The notes beneath the pieces were generated by a model. That model ran no database searches. It had not been told where the DNA came from and saw nothing but the letters and a program-made list of their open reading frames with translations. From Acanthosepion esculentum (lineage: Eukaryota > Mollusca > Cephalopoda > Sepiida > Sepiidae), in assembly GCA_964036315.1 (NCBI GenBank), contig OZ038495.1, positions 25,675,190 to 25,739,189 on the forward strand: a stretch of DNA of 64,000 nucleotides, written 5' to 3'. Both the position numbers and the translations under genes were made by a program. Shown here in pieces: positions 22,001 through 29,335 of the stretch (its first letter is position 1; the number at the start of each line of letters is the position of its first letter).

Positions 22001-22638
22001 ATTTTACCGTCCCGACGATTTCGTAGGAGAGCTTGTAGATTTTATTTCTTCGTATCCAGAAGTACCGGAGTTTGCACCGGCTCTGTTCCGGTAGGACAGC
22101 CATATGATTTCTTTTGACAGAGACAACACACTAGTCGTCGTCTCTTTGACCGGCGAGTGACATAATAAAACTGTAAATTTTCCACACTGCCAAAAACAAA
22201 AGGTTTCGAAGGAAACTCCCATCAAAGAATTTTAACTTTTAATGAATTTGAGAAGTTCAATTTTCTGAAAAATTTTTTAATACAATGATATGAATTTCAA
22301 GAAACAGTAACATTAACTATTTGGTCAATGAATGTCTAATATTTCTTGTATGGAAACGGCTATTTTGCCATTATCGTTACAACAATGTAGGTTTACTAAT
22401 AGTTTCTATACTTGTTAGGCAAAGAATCTATCACTGTTGTTTTTATTATTAACGTAAATACTGGTTATTTTCCAATATTAAGAAAGAAATCCGGTGAAAT
22501 AGCATCCTAATAAATGTTTTGAATTAATAAGCATTTACAAAGATTATGATTTATGAATTCTAATTTATGCATTTTCTTTATTTCAGACGGCAAAGGGATC
22601 AATTAGAAGCTCAATTTGCCTCGAATCCGTCAACATGA
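4594..22638 (+). CDS. SLC22-family transporter, copy A (3' part: exons 4-10)
   Basis: Twelve-helix major facilitator carrier of the SLC22 group (organic cation, anion, carnitine or zwitterion transporters) in the plasma membrane; substrate cannot be told from sequence. Exons: 4594-4748, 6686-6857, 13099-13314, 14236-14462, 16175-16356, 20834-20997, 22587-22638, all GT-AG with compatible phases, giving 389 codons plus TGA. Recognised in order: FGRK after TM2 (second half of the DRFGRR motif), RTWKLL loop, PESPRWLL in the large cytoplasmic loop, LDRVGRRKLY (the MFS motif repeated in the C-half), ELYPTCVRN (SLC22 signature), and LPETNKRRMED at the end of TM12. Exons 1-3 must lie left of the window. 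The introns hold an RLE non-LTR element, a Penelope-like remnant and several SINEs. No coding disruption is seen, so it is probably functional. Confidence 0.93.
4749..5040 (+). other. Intron of copy A, conserved with copy B
   Basis: The 5' part of this intron shares words with the matching copy B intron (for example CAGCATTCAAAATCCT near 4979 against TAGCATTCAAATTCTT near 55759), showing that the duplication included intron DNA. No gene is present. Confidence 0.6.
5041..5765 (+). pseudogene. RTE-like endonuclease-reverse transcriptase remnant
   Basis: Translation across broken frames gives VLIADTERKLQN, ECMVVCKKN and FKYLGSVLTEDGK, the region just after the reverse transcriptase YADD box, then the downstream MRFCRRMPG-like segment. 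Stops and frameshifts are frequent. The same family recurs at 35805, 40080 and 63085. It is a dead insertion in the copy A intron. Confidence 0.8.
6016..6095. repeat. (TA)n(TG)n microsatellite
   Basis: Short TA run followed by a long pure TG run; a source of the spurious VCVCVC frame. Confidence 0.97.
6096..6685 (+). other. Intron of copy A upstream of exon 5
   Basis: No gene is seen. The last ~90 bases, including CCTGGTTTCGATATTTTAA, are shared with the sequence before copy B exon 5 (~59848), so this is ancestral intron rather than later insertion. Confidence 0.65.
6686..6857 (+). CDS. SLC22 copy A exon 5
   Basis: 172 nt, acceptor TTTACAG, donor GTAAGA. Encodes TEISS-equivalent AEISSVKNR, then TM5-TM6 (TAGYFIISLLTYYIRTWK, LLVLLVSIPSIPAG) and ends with two bases of Trp. 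Matches copy B exon 5 in length and phase. Confidence 0.94.
6858..7448 (+). other. Intron of copy A between exon 5 and the RLE element
   Basis: No gene is seen. Around 7320-7420 is a segment (ACATTTGTTTACATGATTGA, then CAAATCCTTTGAACAATTTC) that resembles the 233-bp units at 12085-12550 and the copy B intron near 61010. It is therefore ancestral intron interrupted by the retrotransposon. Confidence 0.55.
7449..11340 (-). mobile_element. RLE-type non-LTR retrotransposon (R2/R4-Dong-like), near complete
   Basis: Minus-strand element of about 3.9 kb. Its 3' end is at the left: on the sense strand the order is stop codon (7605), an ~110-base 3' UTR containing a GGTCCCGCCCAGGGACC hairpin (7512-7528), then a long A tail grading into (AAT)n at 7449-7491. 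A single frame covers nearly all the element. The right boundary is uncertain; an A/T-rich tract at 11331-11358 may mark the 5' end. It is inserted in the intron between exons 5 and 6 of SLC22 copy A, antisense to the gene. The uninterrupted frame suggests a young insertion. Confidence 0.88.
7603..11040 (-). CDS. RLE non-LTR element polyprotein (reverse transcriptase + restriction-like endonuclease)
   Basis: Target-primed reverse transcription enzyme of 1145 residues from the first Met. Reverse transcriptase: KSPGNDKVPNFWLYHL (~396), NYRPITCL (~455), first catalytic Asp in WIDYRKAFDSVP (~528), RRGIFQGDSLSPLLFCL (~586), catalytic YMDD at 630-633, and YKYLGI thumb motif (~700). C-terminal CCHC zinc finger: C958, C961, H970, C975. 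Then a PD-(D/E)XK restriction-like nuclease with RPD at 1042-1044 and CLLIDMAVP (Asp 1059). This order is that of the R2/R4-Dong group, not of APE-type LINEs. The same frame is open upstream to a stop at 11407-11409 with no other ATG, adding ~120 codons that include KRTKWTREEYRQVM, a Myb-like or basic N-terminal motif typical of the group. Translation may therefore start upstream at a non-AUG or vector-supplied site. Confidence 0.92.
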   Translation of the reverse strand: MTSFFTALETPAKNTTNQTYQIWRSMVGNDIRPNLNPNMLSNVRRDIMRNNRLSKTEIDRIKLDIRQNTMIHHSKCNEMNVDISSVTEDAVKTKTNEIRNNLPGNKIKESILNTTCSSPDNVSEDDSRYIMLEFLENHKAEITEAKNHVIQVLSKVTFIQLSERDQLPKIHMTNSNKHIVKIYNAALETLLTDKPPGNITEVNNVIYATALAATLKLGIKTINKVNRRREPAWKAKLLREIKQIRCELSILDELTRNPNISTRKCKKIKRKHKIKSLLDIPPTTEMLKQKLQLKAQRTRRYEKRCRFYRQNKIFQTDLKKFYREIGKKPIHVERPPSIDTVQTFWENIWSSPKEYNPKAEWIRREEERMLDTPLQEWENISTDDVRQALTKSQKWKSPGNDKVPNFWLYHLSSIHKILAETLSTLVNNPNKIPEWITEGITYLIPKTIETDDPKNYRPITCLSTTYKLITSVMTNRAYSFLETNNILPLEQKGCRRGSYGCKDQLLINKMILENCRSRRRNLSAAWIDYRKAFDSVPHSWILKTLEMYKVSPVVLNFLKHSMGMWNTKLYLNHTRGTAISNRLNIRRGIFQGDSLSPLLFCLSLLPLTHELNNSSYGYKINNNIFNYLLYMDDLKLFAKDDNELKGLLNIVKYFSDDICMSFGLDKCAKVTFKKGRILEAPLIDLDFATKIRELEHGEAYKYLGISEGDGIQHSQMKEKVRKEYYRRVRLVLNTELKSKNRISAINTLAVPVVQYSFNVLNWTIAEIKRMDAKTRKLLTCYRMHHPKADIDRLYVPRSEGGRGLVQLELSYNSTTIGLQRYLEKTVDWMMVCVKEHESSKCLYSVVKEAEKFKKELQMGTEIQKHHCTPAEAAKNLKKNAKRNATDQIKKQWQNKPLHGQYSARTKQADVDKNRTHQWLRSAGLKGETEGFIIAAQDQCLLTRNYQAHILKYCVSPRCRFCDKYPETIDHLISGCTIFASTEYKTRHDRVGQYLHWKICNSYGKETGRNWYEHHPDPVTEIGPVTILWDYTIYTDRTIKANRPDIVIKDHKQNKCLLIDMAVPADCNVSLKIFEKLSKYKDLEIEISKMWHMGTSTIPVVVGALGLVGKDFSRLIEGIPGSPCLKEIQKIVLTSTAHTLRRALSM
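11341..13012 (+). other. Intron of copy A, low-complexity rich
   Basis: Contains poly-T at 11331-11358, an (ATT)n run at 11627-11671, a further short ATT run near 12750 and the 233-bp duplicated units listed separately. No coding sequence is recognised. Confidence 0.6.
12085..12550 (+). repeat. Two diverged tandem units of ~233 bp in the intron
   Basis: TATTTAATAATCTCATCTAC at 12090 and TATTTAATAAGCTCATCTGC at 12323 start two aligned units that also share the ...CCCAGTGT... segment near their ends. A partial third unit lies at ~7320-7420, on the other side of the RLE insertion, and one diverged unit is in copy B (~61010). The intron therefore carried a local tandem expansion in copy A before the retrotransposon arrived. 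Confidence 0.7.
13006..13098 (+). promoter_or_regulatory. Splice acceptor of exon 6 built on an (ATT)n microsatellite
   Basis: The acceptor AG is 13097-13098. Upstream to about 13012 the sequence is almost pure ATT/ACT/ATC triplets with no AG dinucleotide. The nearest good branch-point word, CTTAAC, is at 13006-13011, preceded by a pyrimidine-rich stretch. In copy B the same acceptor has only a short ATT run ending TTTCAG. Confidence 0.7.
13099..13314 (+). CDS. SLC22 copy A exon 6
   Basis: 216 nt, donor GTGAGA. Encodes VLPESPRWLLTMKKDKEAE, the conserved PESPRWL motif at the start of the long cytoplasmic loop, then a charged helix-rich stretch and RTLILMVNW, entering TM7. Equal in length and phase to copy B exon 6. 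Confidence 0.95.
13315..14235 (+). other. Intron 6 of copy A
   Basis: About 0.9 kb; nothing recognised. Confidence 0.6.
14236..14462 (+). CDS. SLC22 copy A exon 7
   Basis: 227 nt, acceptor TTTCTAG, donor GTAAGA. Encodes TM7-TM9: FVVSFVYYGLVVNTEHLSG, a second MFS loop motif LLDRVGRRKLY, then a Gly-rich helix IITGGICGIM. Confidence 0.94.
14538..15560 (-). pseudogene. Penelope-like element reverse transcriptase remnant
   Basis: Minus-strand frames give ANIYMEYFEKMTL, then WMRYVNETFIHW where an active element has YVDDTF, then KPDFTRKYFNFNSHHSYSIK, all characteristic of Penelope-like reverse transcriptases. Upstream, 15334-15560 holds the LRKIHEVGI / PLRPIV segment in two different frames. The catalytic DD is replaced by NE and there are frameshifts, so it is dead. 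It sits in the intron between exons 7 and 8 of copy A, antisense. Confidence 0.82.
15575..15780 (+). mobile_element. tRNA-derived SINE, 5'-truncated
   Basis: Shares with the copies at 16896, 57347 and 61989 the run GGAGAGCCGA...TTACATTCACTTACGTGC, a ...CTCCCTCCAGCTATGGGTAA segment, and the AGGAGGACAACTCTGAATTC part. The A-box end is missing. Confidence 0.65.
15943..16008. repeat. (TA)n(TAGA)n microsatellite
   Basis: Short TA run followed by about 13 TAGA repeats. Confidence 0.97.
16022..16145 (+). repeat. Single arm of the microsatellite-associated foldback family
   Basis: Aligns with 27548-27665 (AAGTG.TC.ATATCAG..ATAG, then GTCAACA and TGTTTCATGCT). Only one arm is present and it begins at the end of a TAGA microsatellite. 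Confidence 0.65.
16175..16356 (+). CDS. SLC22 copy A exon 8
   Basis: 182 nt, acceptor AATTCAG, donor GTACGT. Encodes TM10-TM11 with IIYLHTCELYPTCVRNGALG, the SLC22 ELYPTxxRN signature, and GGITTPYIMMI. Confidence 0.94.
16357..16895 (+). other. Intron 8 of copy A, proximal part
   Basis: AT-rich; nothing recognised. Confidence 0.6.
16896..17160 (+). mobile_element. tRNA-derived SINE
   Basis: Box A-like GTGGAGCAATGGTTAGCGGC (16909) and box B-like GAGTTCGCATTC (16947) at tRNA spacing, then the shared body TTACATTCACTTACC...CTTCTCTCCCGGGCATGAGT. This looks like the tRNA-related SINEs known from octopods. RNA polymerase III promoter type; no protein. Confidence 0.8.
17470..19020 (+). pseudogene. 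CR1/Jockey-like LINE fragment with nested insertion
   Basis: Reads through broken frames: GYSDHTLVNVKI-like endonuclease end (~17610), then 18271-18546 FPGRWKESTVYFVYKNLNEL and LQYRYIRLLGVASKFFEAI (N-terminal reverse transcriptase), then EEQYIFCSSRSTADV. The next motif, ISKIFDKMW (equivalent of DxSKAFDxV), resumes at ~18955 after the 244-bp insertion. Same family as 1076-1930. Multiple stops; dead. Confidence 0.8.
18704..18947 (-). mobile_element. 244-bp insertion with 14-bp target duplication inside the LINE
   Basis: Flanked by AATCACTTTAAATA at 18690-18703 and again at 18948-18961, so it inserted by target-primed or similar retroposition. Read on the minus strand it ends TTTTATGCAATAAATATC, an AATAAA-type 3' end. 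Its interior (GGCACAGGGCCGAAAAAGGG, then GGGGTTGAG) matches, inverted, part of solo LTR no. 2 at 33700-33810. Confidence 0.75.
19447..19633. mobile_element. Pogo/Tigger-like MITE
   Basis: 187 bp with terminal inverted repeats CAGTGTAAC.GGATATAAGAGA / TCTCTTATATCCGGGTTACACTG, bounded by TA at 19445-19446 and 19634-19635. Four to five subterminal copies of ACCCGGATATAA lie between. CAGTGTAACC-type ends with TA duplication fit the pogo group. No coding capacity. Confidence 0.85.
19697..20104. repeat. 104-bp tandem array, about four units
   Basis: Unit starts at 19701, 19805, 19909 and 20013 (exact 104-bp spacing). Units 2-4 are almost identical; unit 1 differs at a few bases. AT-rich, with ATACCCAGTTTCGTTAGCTT in each. 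No frame of interest. Confidence 0.95.
20106..20833 (+). other. Intron 8 of copy A, distal part
   Basis: A short segment near 20236-20300 (TTTGTCCTTGGTAACCA) resembles 23233-23290, an uncharacterised repeat. Nothing else recognised. Confidence 0.5.
20834..20997 (+). CDS. SLC22 copy A exon 9
   Basis: 164 nt, acceptor TTATGCAG, donor GTAACA. Encodes TM12 (LPLLTMGFACILAGFLYVFL) and LPETNKRRMEDNFDD, the family's LPET motif and cytoplasmic tail. Confidence 0.94.
21433..21551. mobile_element. Palindromic MITE (mariner-type ends)
   Basis: About 50-bp arms: GGGTGATTGAAAAGTAACTC...CTCTCCCGTCT and its near reverse complement ending CTTTTCGATCACC. The ends resemble mariner inverted repeats. No coding capacity. 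Confidence 0.75.
21552..22586 (+). other. Intron 9 of copy A
   Basis: Includes a locally GC-richer stretch at 21600-21850 with a 21-bp direct duplication (GGAGCCGAATACGGAAAC at ~21676 and ~21705) and an unrecognised segment at 22010-22200. No exon is seen. Confidence 0.5.
22587..22638 (+). CDS. SLC22 copy A exon 10 (terminal)
   Basis: Acceptor TTTATTTCAG; encodes RQRDQLEAQFASNPST and TGA at 22636-22638. The phase joins exon 9 exactly. The 3' UTR runs into the minisatellite at 22680, which offers many AATAAA words, so the poly(A) site is not identifiable. Confidence 0.88.
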
Positions 22639-22679
22639 CGAATTTACAAAAATATTCGATATCAAAACATTTTGCTTTG

Positions 22680-23060
22680 GATGAATATGAAAAGAAAAAA
22701 ATGAAAAATACAAAAAAAATGTAGTAAATTATAAAAATACAAAAAATGTAGTAAATATAAAAATACAAAAAATGTAGTAAATTAAAAATACAAAAAATGT
22801 AGCAAATATAAAAAATACAAAACAAATGTAGTAAATATAAAAAATACGAAAATGTAATAAATATAAAAATATAAAAAATGTAGCAAATATAAAAAATACA
22901 AAACAAATGTAGTAAATATAAAAAATACGAAAATGTAATAAATATAAAAATATAAAAAATGTAGCAAATATAAAAATCCAAAAAGCTAATAAATATAAAA
23001 AATGTAGCAAATATAAAAAATACAAAAATGTAATAAATATAAAAATTTTAAAAAACTGTT
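22680..23060. repeat. AT-rich minisatellite in the 3' UTR/flank of copy A
   Basis: Repeats of about 25-30 bp built on AAAATACAAAAAATGTAGTA, with a longer-period (~90 bp) repetition between 22800 and 22970. Minus-strand FIFIFY-type frames are artefacts. Confidence 0.92.
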
Positions 23061-23769
23061 CTAATAAAATTAAAAAATTAAAATTTCTAAAACGAAATAA
23101 TGGTGACTATTTAAAATCAATAGAAAATTAAGAAAAGTTTAAAAGTAATGTTCTTTTCAGATGTTGAAATTTAATAAGAAAAAGCAAGTGGCTACACACA
23201 AAGAGAAAATAAAATAGCCAGATCTTCGACTTTTGTCCTTGGTAGTCAGTATTTCGGCAGAGGAAATTAGGTGACAATTTCGTCTTCTTGAAGTCACCAA
23301 GTAGCAAGTAGATATTTCTAAGGCGGGTGTGTCAACTGATTTTTCGGTTTCCTGACATCGCTTTTTTTATGTCCTCTCAGAGGTTCAAGCTTACGTCTTG
23401 AAGGCTAAAATAATGATCTAATTGGCTTATTATTCAGTTTCTTTGCTCCCGTGCTCTTATCCTTTATGTCTGCAAACTGAACGGATTCAATGAAAACAAA
23501 TTTGACGTCAGATAACCGCATACGTCCATTATTTCGACTTCTCAGGGGGCCCTCTGATTGATTGTTTATAGCTTGAATCTATGCGTGGGTGGCTCACAGT
23601 GTAATAAACATGTTATATTTTAATTCATTGAATGCAAGAAAACAATTACATCAAGAAATCATGTAGTAATAAGAGGTGGATTTTTAATAATTTTAAAATA
23701 AAAATCATTTATAAAAATATGCATTCTTCAAACAAAATGTTGTTGGTATTCATCTTTTATTTTAAAAAT
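23061..23769. other. Intergenic, nothing recognised
   Basis: AT-rich, apart from a short repeat near 23225-23300 shared with 20236. Confidence 0.5.
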
Positions 23770-24421
23770 AAATTGTTTTAATTTATTAAAGACATTTCAT
23801 CATCATCTTATCACCCCAAGCAAGGCAACACGCTGGGGTTACTGAGTGTGAAAGGATATGAAAAAATATTACTAAGCTGCGAGAATAATAAAAGACCAAA
23901 ACTAAAGATGACAGAAGATAACGATTGACATTGAATTTAAATCTTTGAAGATCAAACTTGACTAGAAAGCAAGAAGTCGGAAATGAGAATTGCAATAGTT
24001 AGTAAGGAGCTACGGTTACATCTGGCCATTTCATCTGTAAAATGATGAGATCTTTCCGCCAATCTAGCACTGCGATTAATCCTGTGTTAGTCACATCGGG
24101 TTTCTGAAACTTATTATACAACCCAATACAAAAATTCTTGTAATGTTAAAATTATGTAAAATATTGTCGTACTGCTGAAAAAAAACGTAAGCAATCTGTT
24201 ACAATATGCATTAGATCAAAACTTGAACTGAACATATAATTATGCATTGAAATTAAAATTAAAATAAATTTATTGGATAAACATATGTTGTAAATTGTAG
24301 TGTGAAACGCACCCATACAACAATAGAGAAAAGTTTTATTCATCAAAAATAGCCACAATATATTTTCATGAATAAATAGATATTACATTAGCTGAACTCA
24401 TAATTACAGGACCGAAAGAAT

Positions 24422-24506
<85 letters not shown>

Positions 24507-24915
24507 AAAATTAACCTTAGTTAGTCAGTTGGGGTGACAGGACACCCCGAAGAAGACAAAGCGACGTCTGCCTTTCACAACAACTGACCAACAACTGCGC
24601 CACACCGCGTGCTACACACTCTCACTGAGTCAGAAGTATAGTTGGCGGGAGCAAAAGGAAAGAATTGCCAATTAGGAATTACGAATACTTAAAAAATACT
24701 GGGCTGACAAAACATCCCATGTAACTAACGCAGAGCTAAATACATAGAGTTTAGAGGAGAATTCATCAGAAGAATTACCAGGAAATTATATATAGAAAAG
24801 GTACAAGGAATGTACTTTACCGCGGTGGAAAACTGACTGAAGCTAAGACCTTAGGTCATGTCTAATGACATTGCAGATTTTTCTTTGGATTTTATCCAGA
24901 ATCTTCCAAAATAAT
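23770..24915 (-). pseudogene. Jockey-like LINE 3' end, in two pieces
   Basis: 23770-24085 aligns with 52080-52390 (CCCAAGCAAGGCAAC, then ATAACGATTGACATTGAATTTAAA), and 24735-24915 aligns with 52420-52580 (GTGGAAAACTGACTGAAGC). The piece between, 24086-24734, is absent from the 52-kb copy and holds a long TA microsatellite plus a GC-richer segment at 24520-24660. It is therefore an insertion or expansion. No open frame remains. Confidence 0.7.
24424..24500. repeat. (TA)n microsatellite
   Basis: About 38 perfect TA units. Confidence 0.98.
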
Positions 24916-25793
24916 GCACACTTACCAAGTGCAAAAAATAGAAACACTACCTAATGATTTTTACAGATTACCAAAAGTTATAGGTTTATACTATTTTAAT
25001 TCAAATTTTCTGTATTTATTCATAAGTGAATAAACTTTATAGTGATTTTAATGGAAAAAAAACTCTTTGTGAAAGTATTTTTTCATGTCAGTTGCACCTC
25101 TTATTTTAGTTGACCAATTTGTAATAATAAATCGTTTATGTCCCTAAATCTTTTACGTGTTTCTAAAAATAAATCACCGAAGATTTTATATCATTAAAAT
25201 ATAATTTATACCCACAGAGAGCATAGAAAATAAGGCCCTACATATGTAAAACTTCATGAATAAAACTCAGAAATTATTTTTGTTGTAAGTTGCTAATTTT
25301 AATAAAATATACTCTATAGTTTTAATTTTCACAGAGAAAATTCCTAATGAATATTTATTAGCAAAACTTTTACTTCAAATTTTAGAGTATGATTATAAAA
25401 TCCTTCCTGAGCTTAAAACTGGATAGAAGTGATATTCTTTGTAAAATTTCTTTTAATCGTGTCCCAAAATCTGATTTAAATTTATAACATTATTTTCATG
25501 CATATTAAACTGAGAATATATTACAATAAAATCAAAATTTAACTTCAAAGAAATTTAAATTACTTTAAGTACGCTTTTGAGTTTCATATTTTTACTTAGT
25601 TCGTAGAGGTATGCATAATTCCTTTAATATAACTTAAAAAGCATAAATGTCATATTATAATCAATTTAACAGAACTAAAATAGCATCATTTTAGTAAATT
25701 GAAAATTTTGAACATACAGAACAGAAGAAAAACAGTCGAAAACATCTTTAAACCTTAGTAATATTTAATATAAAATACATACTTAGTAAGTAC

Positions 25794-25796
<3 letters not shown>
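24916..25796. other. Intergenic AT-rich sequence
   Basis: No frame, repeat or RNA gene recognised. Confidence 0.55.
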
Positions 25797-25859
<63 letters not shown>

Positions 25860-25865
25860 ATATAT
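25797..25865. repeat. (TC)n microsatellite
   Basis: About 29 TC units followed by TATATATA. Confidence 0.98.
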
Positions 25866-26218
25866 ACACACTTTACAGATATTTATAAAAAGATAATGAA
25901 ACATTTTCGGTCAGAAAAGAAGAAACAATTAAAAATTTCCCAATTTAAGTCATTTTGAGAAGTTGATCGGGCCAAAAACTATTCGATCAATAATAACATC
26001 TGCTTCGTTTAAGGATTTCTAGCCTAACAAAGAAATGTAAATAACACAATATCAGCGGCAGGGCTGGTGCTAATTACTCCCTGAATATCCCGTCTGAGGG
26101 TAAGAAAACCTGCTTACGGGCGGCCAGGAGAGAAAATCTTCAACAGGGCTCTGGGAACTCAGACACCTGTCTCAACATTTACTTTTTACTACTTATGATA
26201 AATTGTCAATGATCAATT
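25866..26218. other. Intergenic, unassigned
   Basis: 26050-26170 is locally GC-richer (GGCAGGGCTGGTGCTAATTA); not identified. Confidence 0.4.
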
Positions 26219-26348
<130 letters not shown>

Positions 26349-26349
26349 A

Positions 26350-27480
26350 GTACCCCGCCCCCAAGCAAGGCGTGATGCCACTAACACGCAATGTGTTACA
26401 GAGAGTGGGAGATAGAGTAAAGAGGCGTGATAGAGAAAAGGATGAAGAGAAGAATAAGGAATAGATCAAGGCATCTGGAGATGTCGATTGACATTACATT
26501 TGAATAGTTGGATATTGTAGCTATCAGGGAAACAAGTAATAAGAAGGGGATTCTACAGACGGGAGGTGCGAGACATGAAGCTATTTGACTAGAAGGGACT
26601 GCTACATTTAACTCTTTCGACAGTGAAACGGTGGGATCGAGATGCCAGCCTAGTTGCACGTTTACATTCATGCAGTCTGGGAACTAGCGAAAGTAGCTCG
26701 TCGGAGCAGTTAACGTGAAAGTATTTGTAGAAAAGACAGAGGGAGGAGAAGACACGCCTGTGAGAGAACGACTGTAGACGAGATGCCAGATCAGGGCTAA
26801 TCACATTGCATATCCGTCTCTGGATTTTTTCGAGGACCTTAAGACGAACAGCGGGAGCACCAGACCATATATGGCAGCAGTATTCTGTACAAGGGCGAAT
26901 GGTTGATTTATAGATTTGAAAGATGGTCTCGGGAGAGATAAACTTTCTGGCGCGACACAAGGAACAAACTTTGCTTGCGGTGGATGAAGCTATTGATTCA
27001 ATGTATTTGTTCCATCTCAGGTCAACGGATAGCGTGGGGCCAAGCAGTCGCAAAGAGATGTTCTCGTGGAGTTGAGCATCAGACATTCTAATGGGAAGCA
27101 GGCATGTTTCCCTGTAGTGAGTAATAGAGAGCAGTTTTGTTTTTGAGGCATTAAAGTTAACCAGCCAATTCCTGTCCTAGTCCACAACCGATTGGAGGTC
27201 CTTTTCGAGACAAACGGCCAGGTTAGTTTTGTCAGTGATACCAGATTTGCTTTAGAGGCAAGAGTAAATAGTAGTGTCGTCTTCATAGATGCCTACTTGG
27301 GAACTGATGACATCGGGAAGATCGTTAATGATAAGGGACAGAATAGGGCCCAGGATAGAGCCTTGGGGAACACCTACGTTCATGGGAAAGGAACTGGAGG
27401 AAAATCCGTCAAGGACGACATTTATTACACGGTTTGACAGGAATGATCGCATTGTCAAATAATCGACCTAAAATTCCATG
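26350..27480 (-). pseudogene. Jockey-like non-LTR retrotransposon, C-terminal half of reverse transcriptase
   Basis: Best-preserved copy of this family. The 27252-27458 frame has FLSNRVINVVLDGFSSSSF, GVPQGSILGP and GIYEDDTTIYSCL (YADD box with Ala changed to Glu). After a frame change, 26589-27086 has HENISLRLLGPTLSVDLRWN, IYKSTIRPCTEYCCHIW and LEKIQRRICNVI, ending in the usual C-terminal region. A TAG lies near 27180 in place of a Trp codon. It is cut off upstream of the GVPQG region at ~27480 (5' truncation). The 3' end is at CCCAAGCAAGGCG next to the TG microsatellite. Confidence 0.85.
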
Positions 27481-27547
27481 TTCCTGAATCTTACGAAGGA
27501 GGCCGGCATGCCAAACCCTAACAATAGCCACGCACGAGCTTAATAAA

Positions 27548-27816
27548 AAATATAGTTTTAAGGTATGCTATAGTTATAGATTAAAGTGTTCGATATCAGG
27601 GATAGTGGCTATGTAGATATAAAAGTGGACATTGAGGTCAACAACCAGCAGCGACTGTTTCATGCTTAAACGCAATCGTCAGCTCATGTGCGTTTGTGTT
27701 TTGGCTCGACTATTTATATATGCTGGTCAGCCGTGTAAACGACAACGCACATGGCCTGACGATTGCGTTTAAGCATTAAGCAGACTATCGCCGCTGGGTG
27801 TTGATCTCAATGTTCA

Positions 27817-27821
<5 letters not shown>
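27548..27821. mobile_element. Foldback element flanked by (TA)n
   Basis: Arms 27617-27677 and 27757-27821 are inverted copies (AAACGCAATCGTCAG versus CTGACGATTGCGTTT, and AAAAGTGGACATTGAGGTCA versus its complement). The right arm passes directly into a TA microsatellite. Partial copies occur at 16022, 39333 and 45575, all beside TA or TAGA tracts. Confidence 0.8.

Positions 27822-27870
<49 letters not shown>
27819..27870. repeat. (TA)n microsatellite
   Basis: About 25 TA units. Confidence 0.98.
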
Positions 27871-27875
<5 letters not shown>

Positions 27876-28741
27876 AGAAGCACTGAATGCATTTTATGAT
27901 TTACGGTAATTTAAAGTCAGTTATTACATTTTTCTAAATATTAATTAATTTTTATTTAATTATATGGTTGTGGTAATGAAATAAAATATAGAAAGTATAG
28001 TTTTACCCTAAATGGATAAGTGTCGTGCTTCATATTTCATCCATCCTCCAAACGAAAAGCTTTTTCATCAACGCTACAAATGTGACGGTCTGGCCGCGGC
28101 GCCGGTTGTGACTTCCTGGTCGCTTCGCCAATTGTGACGTCCTACACATGTGGCAACTGCTGATCCAGGGTGTTGTCTTGGTAGCGGCGCCACTTGAGAC
28201 GCTGACCCCGAGTGTGTGATGTGATTTTGCAATCACGACACTGTATTTGAGTCAGTCTAACCCTGGGACAACCGCTGAAGTCCTGATCGCGACGACAGAT
28301 GTGACACTTTGGCCCTGCTGGTCACCACGGCATCGGAAATGAGGTTCTAACTCTTGTCTTTGTCCCGGATGATGTCTGGTTAGATACAGCATTAGCTTTG
28401 TCGTCCCCAGCTCGCCTTCAACGTCTGGTTACCGAAGCAACTACTTTGATATCGGTTCAACCTACTCACGTTGTGATTTGATCTTAAGTTGACGAGATCA
28501 ATCAGGCGTCGGGCCGTAGTGCGAGCCGAATCCGGGTCAAGGGTGATGCTGCACAAATGAATATAGAAGAAAATAAAGGAACAATTCAAGGAGTTCAAAT
28601 GTTGCTAAGGAATAACAATTTACTTTCTATCTGTTTGTTGGATACAGTGGTACGTCTCTCTCTCCCAGCCCACGTCTATGGATTGTGATACTCTTCCGTT
28701 TCTTAGCGAGATTTAGTATCTTAAGTTGTGTTTCAGTAAAC

Positions 28742-28820
28742 GGCTTTTGGTATCTTCAATCGATGTTTGTTAACTGGCCTTGGTATCTTCAATCGACGTT
28801 TGTCAACTGGCTTTGGTGGA
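28742..28820 (+). repeat. 33-bp tandem duplication
   Basis: TTGGTATCTTCAATCGATGT and TTGGTATCTTCAATCGACGT lie about 34 bases apart, with AACTGGC(C/T)TTGG at the joints. Confidence 0.85.
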
Positions 28821-29149
28821 AAAATCTAAGTCGGACTTCACTGAACTGTTCTTGGCTAGAAGTCTAAGTCGAAAGGCGTGGAATTCGTGCGGTCACCTGC
28901 TGCGAGGCTTATTCTTAACTGCCAACTGCCGAACTCTGGAACTGGTACTGGACTGGACTGTCTCTGGATTCCAACTGGACAATGAACGCCCGGGGACGTT
29001 CGTTTATATGGACGTCGACCAAAACCCGGTGTGGGACCAGACGCGGTCTGGGTCCCTCGTTGTTTTCTGACAGGAAAATTTATCACTTTCCATTTTTGGA
29101 AATCTATCGAGCTTTGTTCAGAGTGTTTCTCCCCTTTCGTGACGAGAGA

Positions 29150-29335
29150 TCGAAGGAGAACTACCCTCCTAGGACTCTTCCTCTTCATATCGGTACCTCA
29201 TACCAACAATTCCCTTTAAACAATTCCCTTCCTTCTCATATCCTGACCTTCTGTGAGGAAAGGTCGGAGTAGAATTATCTTCCTAAGACTCTTCCTTTCT
29301 AACATTGGTACCTCACACTAACCTCCTCGTGGACG
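29150..29335 (+). repeat. Diverged ~115-bp tandem duplication
   Basis: TCCTAGGACTCTTCCTCTTC...GGTACCTCATACCAAC is repeated as TCCTAAGACTCTTCCTTTCT...GGTACCTCACACTAAC. Confidence 0.7.

Noticed and set aside
22583..23025. Minus-strand hydrophobic frames rich in Phe, Ile and Tyr
   Set aside because: They translate an AT-rich minisatellite and switch frame with repeat register.
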